Source: Actinomycetes bacterium (lineage in GTDB: Bacteria > Actinomycetota > Acidimicrobiia > Acidimicrobiales > Acidimicrobiaceae). From it: 6,108 nt of DNA. Positions 4,851 to 6,108 of this stretch are shown piece after piece. The translations under genes were made by a program, and so were the position numbers. Where the stretch lies: NCBI GenBank assembly GCA_021823385.1, contig JAKAOC010000155.1, positions 1 through 6,108 of the forward strand. The letters are read 5' to 3'. The notes below the pieces were generated by a model, which searched no databases, was not told the origin of the DNA, and saw only the letters and a list, made by a program, of their open reading frames with translations. Position 1 is the stretch's first letter. Every line of letters starts with the position of its first letter.

Positions 4851-5798
4851 ATGACGAAGACAACGGTTACAACAAGGAAAAAGATCGCAGCTCCCGCCGA
4901 CGAGGCGGTAGCCAAGGCGCCACGCAAGAGGCGCACCAAGAGTGACACCGCCACGGTCGAAGCAGCACTGAGCATCTCCGGCCTCGGAGCGGACGCCGTC
5001 CGTCTTTTCCTCGACGACCTGGCCCGGCACCCGCTTCCCTCCCCTGCAGAGCAGGTCGAGCTGGCCAAGCGCGTCCGTGCAGGTGACGAGGCGGCCAAGT
5101 CCGAGATGGTCGCCGCCAACCTTCGACTGGTCGTGCACTGGGCACGCCGCTATCAGGACCGTGGCGTCGAGCTCTCGGACCTGATCCAGGAGGGCACCTT
5201 CGGCCTAATTCGAGCGGTGGAGAAGTTCGATTGGCGTCGCGGCTTCAAGTTCTCGACCTATGCAACTTGGTGGGTACGCCAGTCGCTTCAGCGCGCTGTG
5301 CACAACCATGGCCAGGCGATCCGTCTGCCCATGGAGGCCGCCGAGCGTTCGCGCAGAGTCGATAACGTCACTCGTGAGCTGCAGAACGAGAACCAGCGAA
5401 ACCCGACGGAGGAGGAGATCGCGCGCAGCGCCAACCTCTCACCTGCCCAGCTGGCCGACGTGCGCCACGCCGCACGCGTGGTCGCAAGCCTCGATCAGTC
5501 GGTCGGGCCGGAGGGCGAAACCAGTCTGGGCGACCTGGTGATCGGGAGCGAGAACACCTTCGAGGACGAGGTCGACGAGGCCCTCACCCGCGATCAGCTG
5601 CGCAAGGCGCTCGAGGAACTCGATCCGCTTGAGCGGGCCGTGGTGATCCTGCGCTTCGGCTTGGACGGTAACCGGCCAGCCTCGCTGGAGGCGACAGCCA
5701 AGCATCTCGGCATAGGCCCTCGCCGCGCACGCCGCCTCGAGGCCGCAGCGCTGGACCGCCTCGCCGAACATCCCGGCCTCAAGGCACCCGCCGCCTGA
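4851..5798 (+). CDS. RNA polymerase sigma-70 family factor, primary-like (group 2) with divergent region 4.2
   Basis: 315 residues. Directs RNA polymerase core to promoters. The N-terminus (1-35) is Lys/Arg/Ala-rich with no region 1.1 domain. Region 1.2 lies at about 47-79. Region 2 (about 80-150) has DLIQEGTFGLIRAVEKFD at 110-127, and FKFSTYATWWVRQ at 132-144 with the melting and -10 residues Trp140, Trp141 and Gln144. Region 3 is at 151-218 and region 4 at about 243-309. Against E. coli RpoD, Thr440 is Gln147 and His455 is Glu162. In the -35 helix, Arg584, Glu585 and Gln589 become Pro290, Arg291 and Arg295, while Arg588 is kept as Arg294. It is shorter than a typical housekeeping SigA/HrdB, so an alternative factor is likely. 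The start is the first ATG after an in-frame TGA at 4845; the ribosome site is only a weak AAGG at 4838-4841. No anti-sigma gene adjoins it. Confidence 0.9.
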   Translation: MTKTTVTTRKKIAAPADEAVAKAPRKRRTKSDTATVEAALSISGLGADAVRLFLDDLARHPLPSPAEQVELAKRVRAGDEAAKSEMVAANLRLVVHWARRYQDRGVELSDLIQEGTFGLIRAVEKFDWRRGFKFSTYATWWVRQSLQRAVHNHGQAIRLPMEAAERSRRVDNVTRELQNENQRNPTEEEIARSANLSPAQLADVRHAARVVASLDQSVGPEGETSLGDLVIGSENTFEDEVDEALTRDQLRKALEELDPLERAVVILRFGLDGNRPASLEATAKHLGIGPRRARRLEAAALDRLAEHPGLKAPAA

Positions 5799-5840
5799 CC
5801 CATGCCGGCCGCGCCCCGTGCGGCGGCCGAACCCAGCCTC

Positions 5841-5884
5841 AGAAAGGGGCCACCTCCACTTTGCAGTGGAGGTGGCCCCTTTCT
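5841..5884 (+). terminator. Intrinsic terminator of the sigma factor gene
   Basis: Positions 5841-5860 and 5865-5884 are perfect complements: a 20-bp stem with a TTGC loop, a GC-rich core (GGGGCCACC) and an A/T-rich base, followed by TTT to 5887. It lies 42 bases after the sigma factor stop codon. The other strand also ends the stem in TTTCT, so weak activity in the minus direction is possible. Confidence 0.92.
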
Positions 5885-5887
5885 TTT

Positions 5888-6108
5888 GGCGACGGCGGAT
5901 ATGGCCGATCGGTGGTGCTGGCGGTACATGCGTGCCCGGTTTGACACCGGCTCCGGCCGAAAGCAGGCAGCGACGCCCAGCATCCCCCGCAAATCGGGCC
6001 GCAGGCCGACCAAACACCCGCGTGCATGGGGGGTAGATTTGCCATGGTGCGTCTACCTCGACTTTGCATGCAACTCCTTGATCCTGCCGGGGTCTACTTG
6101 GCAGATGG
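5888..6108. other. Right-edge stretch without a supported gene
   Basis: No complete gene or RNA gene is recognised in these 221 bases. TTGACA at 5941-5946 has no matching -10 downstream and sits inside a small CCGGT/ACCGG inverted repeat (5936-5950). On the minus strand, a frame entering from the window end runs for 17 codons to a TAG at 6055-6053 (residues ICQVDPGRIKELHAKSR) with third-position GC use like the other genes, so it could be the tail of a neighbouring gene. On the plus strand, an ATG at 6044 opens a frame running off the edge with poorer codon use. GGTAGA (6032-6037) and TCTACC (6052-6057) form a 6-bp inverted repeat. None of this is firm. Confidence 0.4.

Noticed and set aside
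5936..5950. CCGGT-TTGAC-ACCGG, looking like a tRNA T-arm or a -35 box
   Set aside because: No acceptor, D-arm or anticodon arm fits around it, and no -10 hexamer lies 16-18 bases downstream of TTGACA.

Overview
The window is about 60-65% GC by eye and reads like a chromosomal segment of an actinomycete-type bacterium (phylum Actinomycetota). The closest family matches from memory are actinobacterial: the succinate-semialdehyde dehydrogenase, the secreted LolA/RseB-like protein encoded beside an ABC-2 exporter, and the sigma-70 factor with a basic Lys/Ala-rich N-terminus. A more precise placement cannot be supported without database comparison. There are no mobile elements, CRISPR arrays, rRNA or recognisable tRNAs.

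Layout. Positions 1-1326 (minus) hold the first 442 codons of gabD, cut by the window start. After a 162-base gap, positions 1489-4437 (minus) hold a three-gene unit, transcribed from right to left: a secreted LolA/RseB-like protein (4437-3313), an ABC ATPase (3265-2288) and an ABC-2 permease (2298-1489). The last two overlap by 11 bases. Positions 4450-4850 form a 400-base divergent intergenic region rich in repeats: an 8-bp inverted repeat close to the LolA-like gene, a tandem direct repeat resembling a PhoP box, a palindrome containing a perfect -10 hexamer, a strong imperfect hairpin, and an extended -10 promoter for the right-hand gene. Positions 4851-5798 (plus) encode a 315-residue primary-like sigma-70 factor. 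It ends at a textbook intrinsic terminator with a 20-bp stem (5841-5884). Positions 5888-6108 contain no gene that can be supported, apart from a possible 17-codon tail of a minus-strand gene at the right edge.

How it fits together. The three minus-strand genes look like one envelope module: an exporter (ATPase plus permease) with an extracytoplasmic LolA/RseB-fold partner. The fold family binds lipids or lipoproteins, but the substrate here is unknown. The divergent sigma factor shares the control region, so co-regulation is possible. The sigma factor keeps most of the -10 recognition surface but has a strongly altered -35 recognition helix, which suggests an alternative (group 2-like) factor rather than the housekeeping one. 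gabD (GABA shunt) is probably a separate transcription unit. No clearly new system is present. The most interesting parts are the sigma factor's altered region 4.2 and the repeat-dense divergent promoter region.
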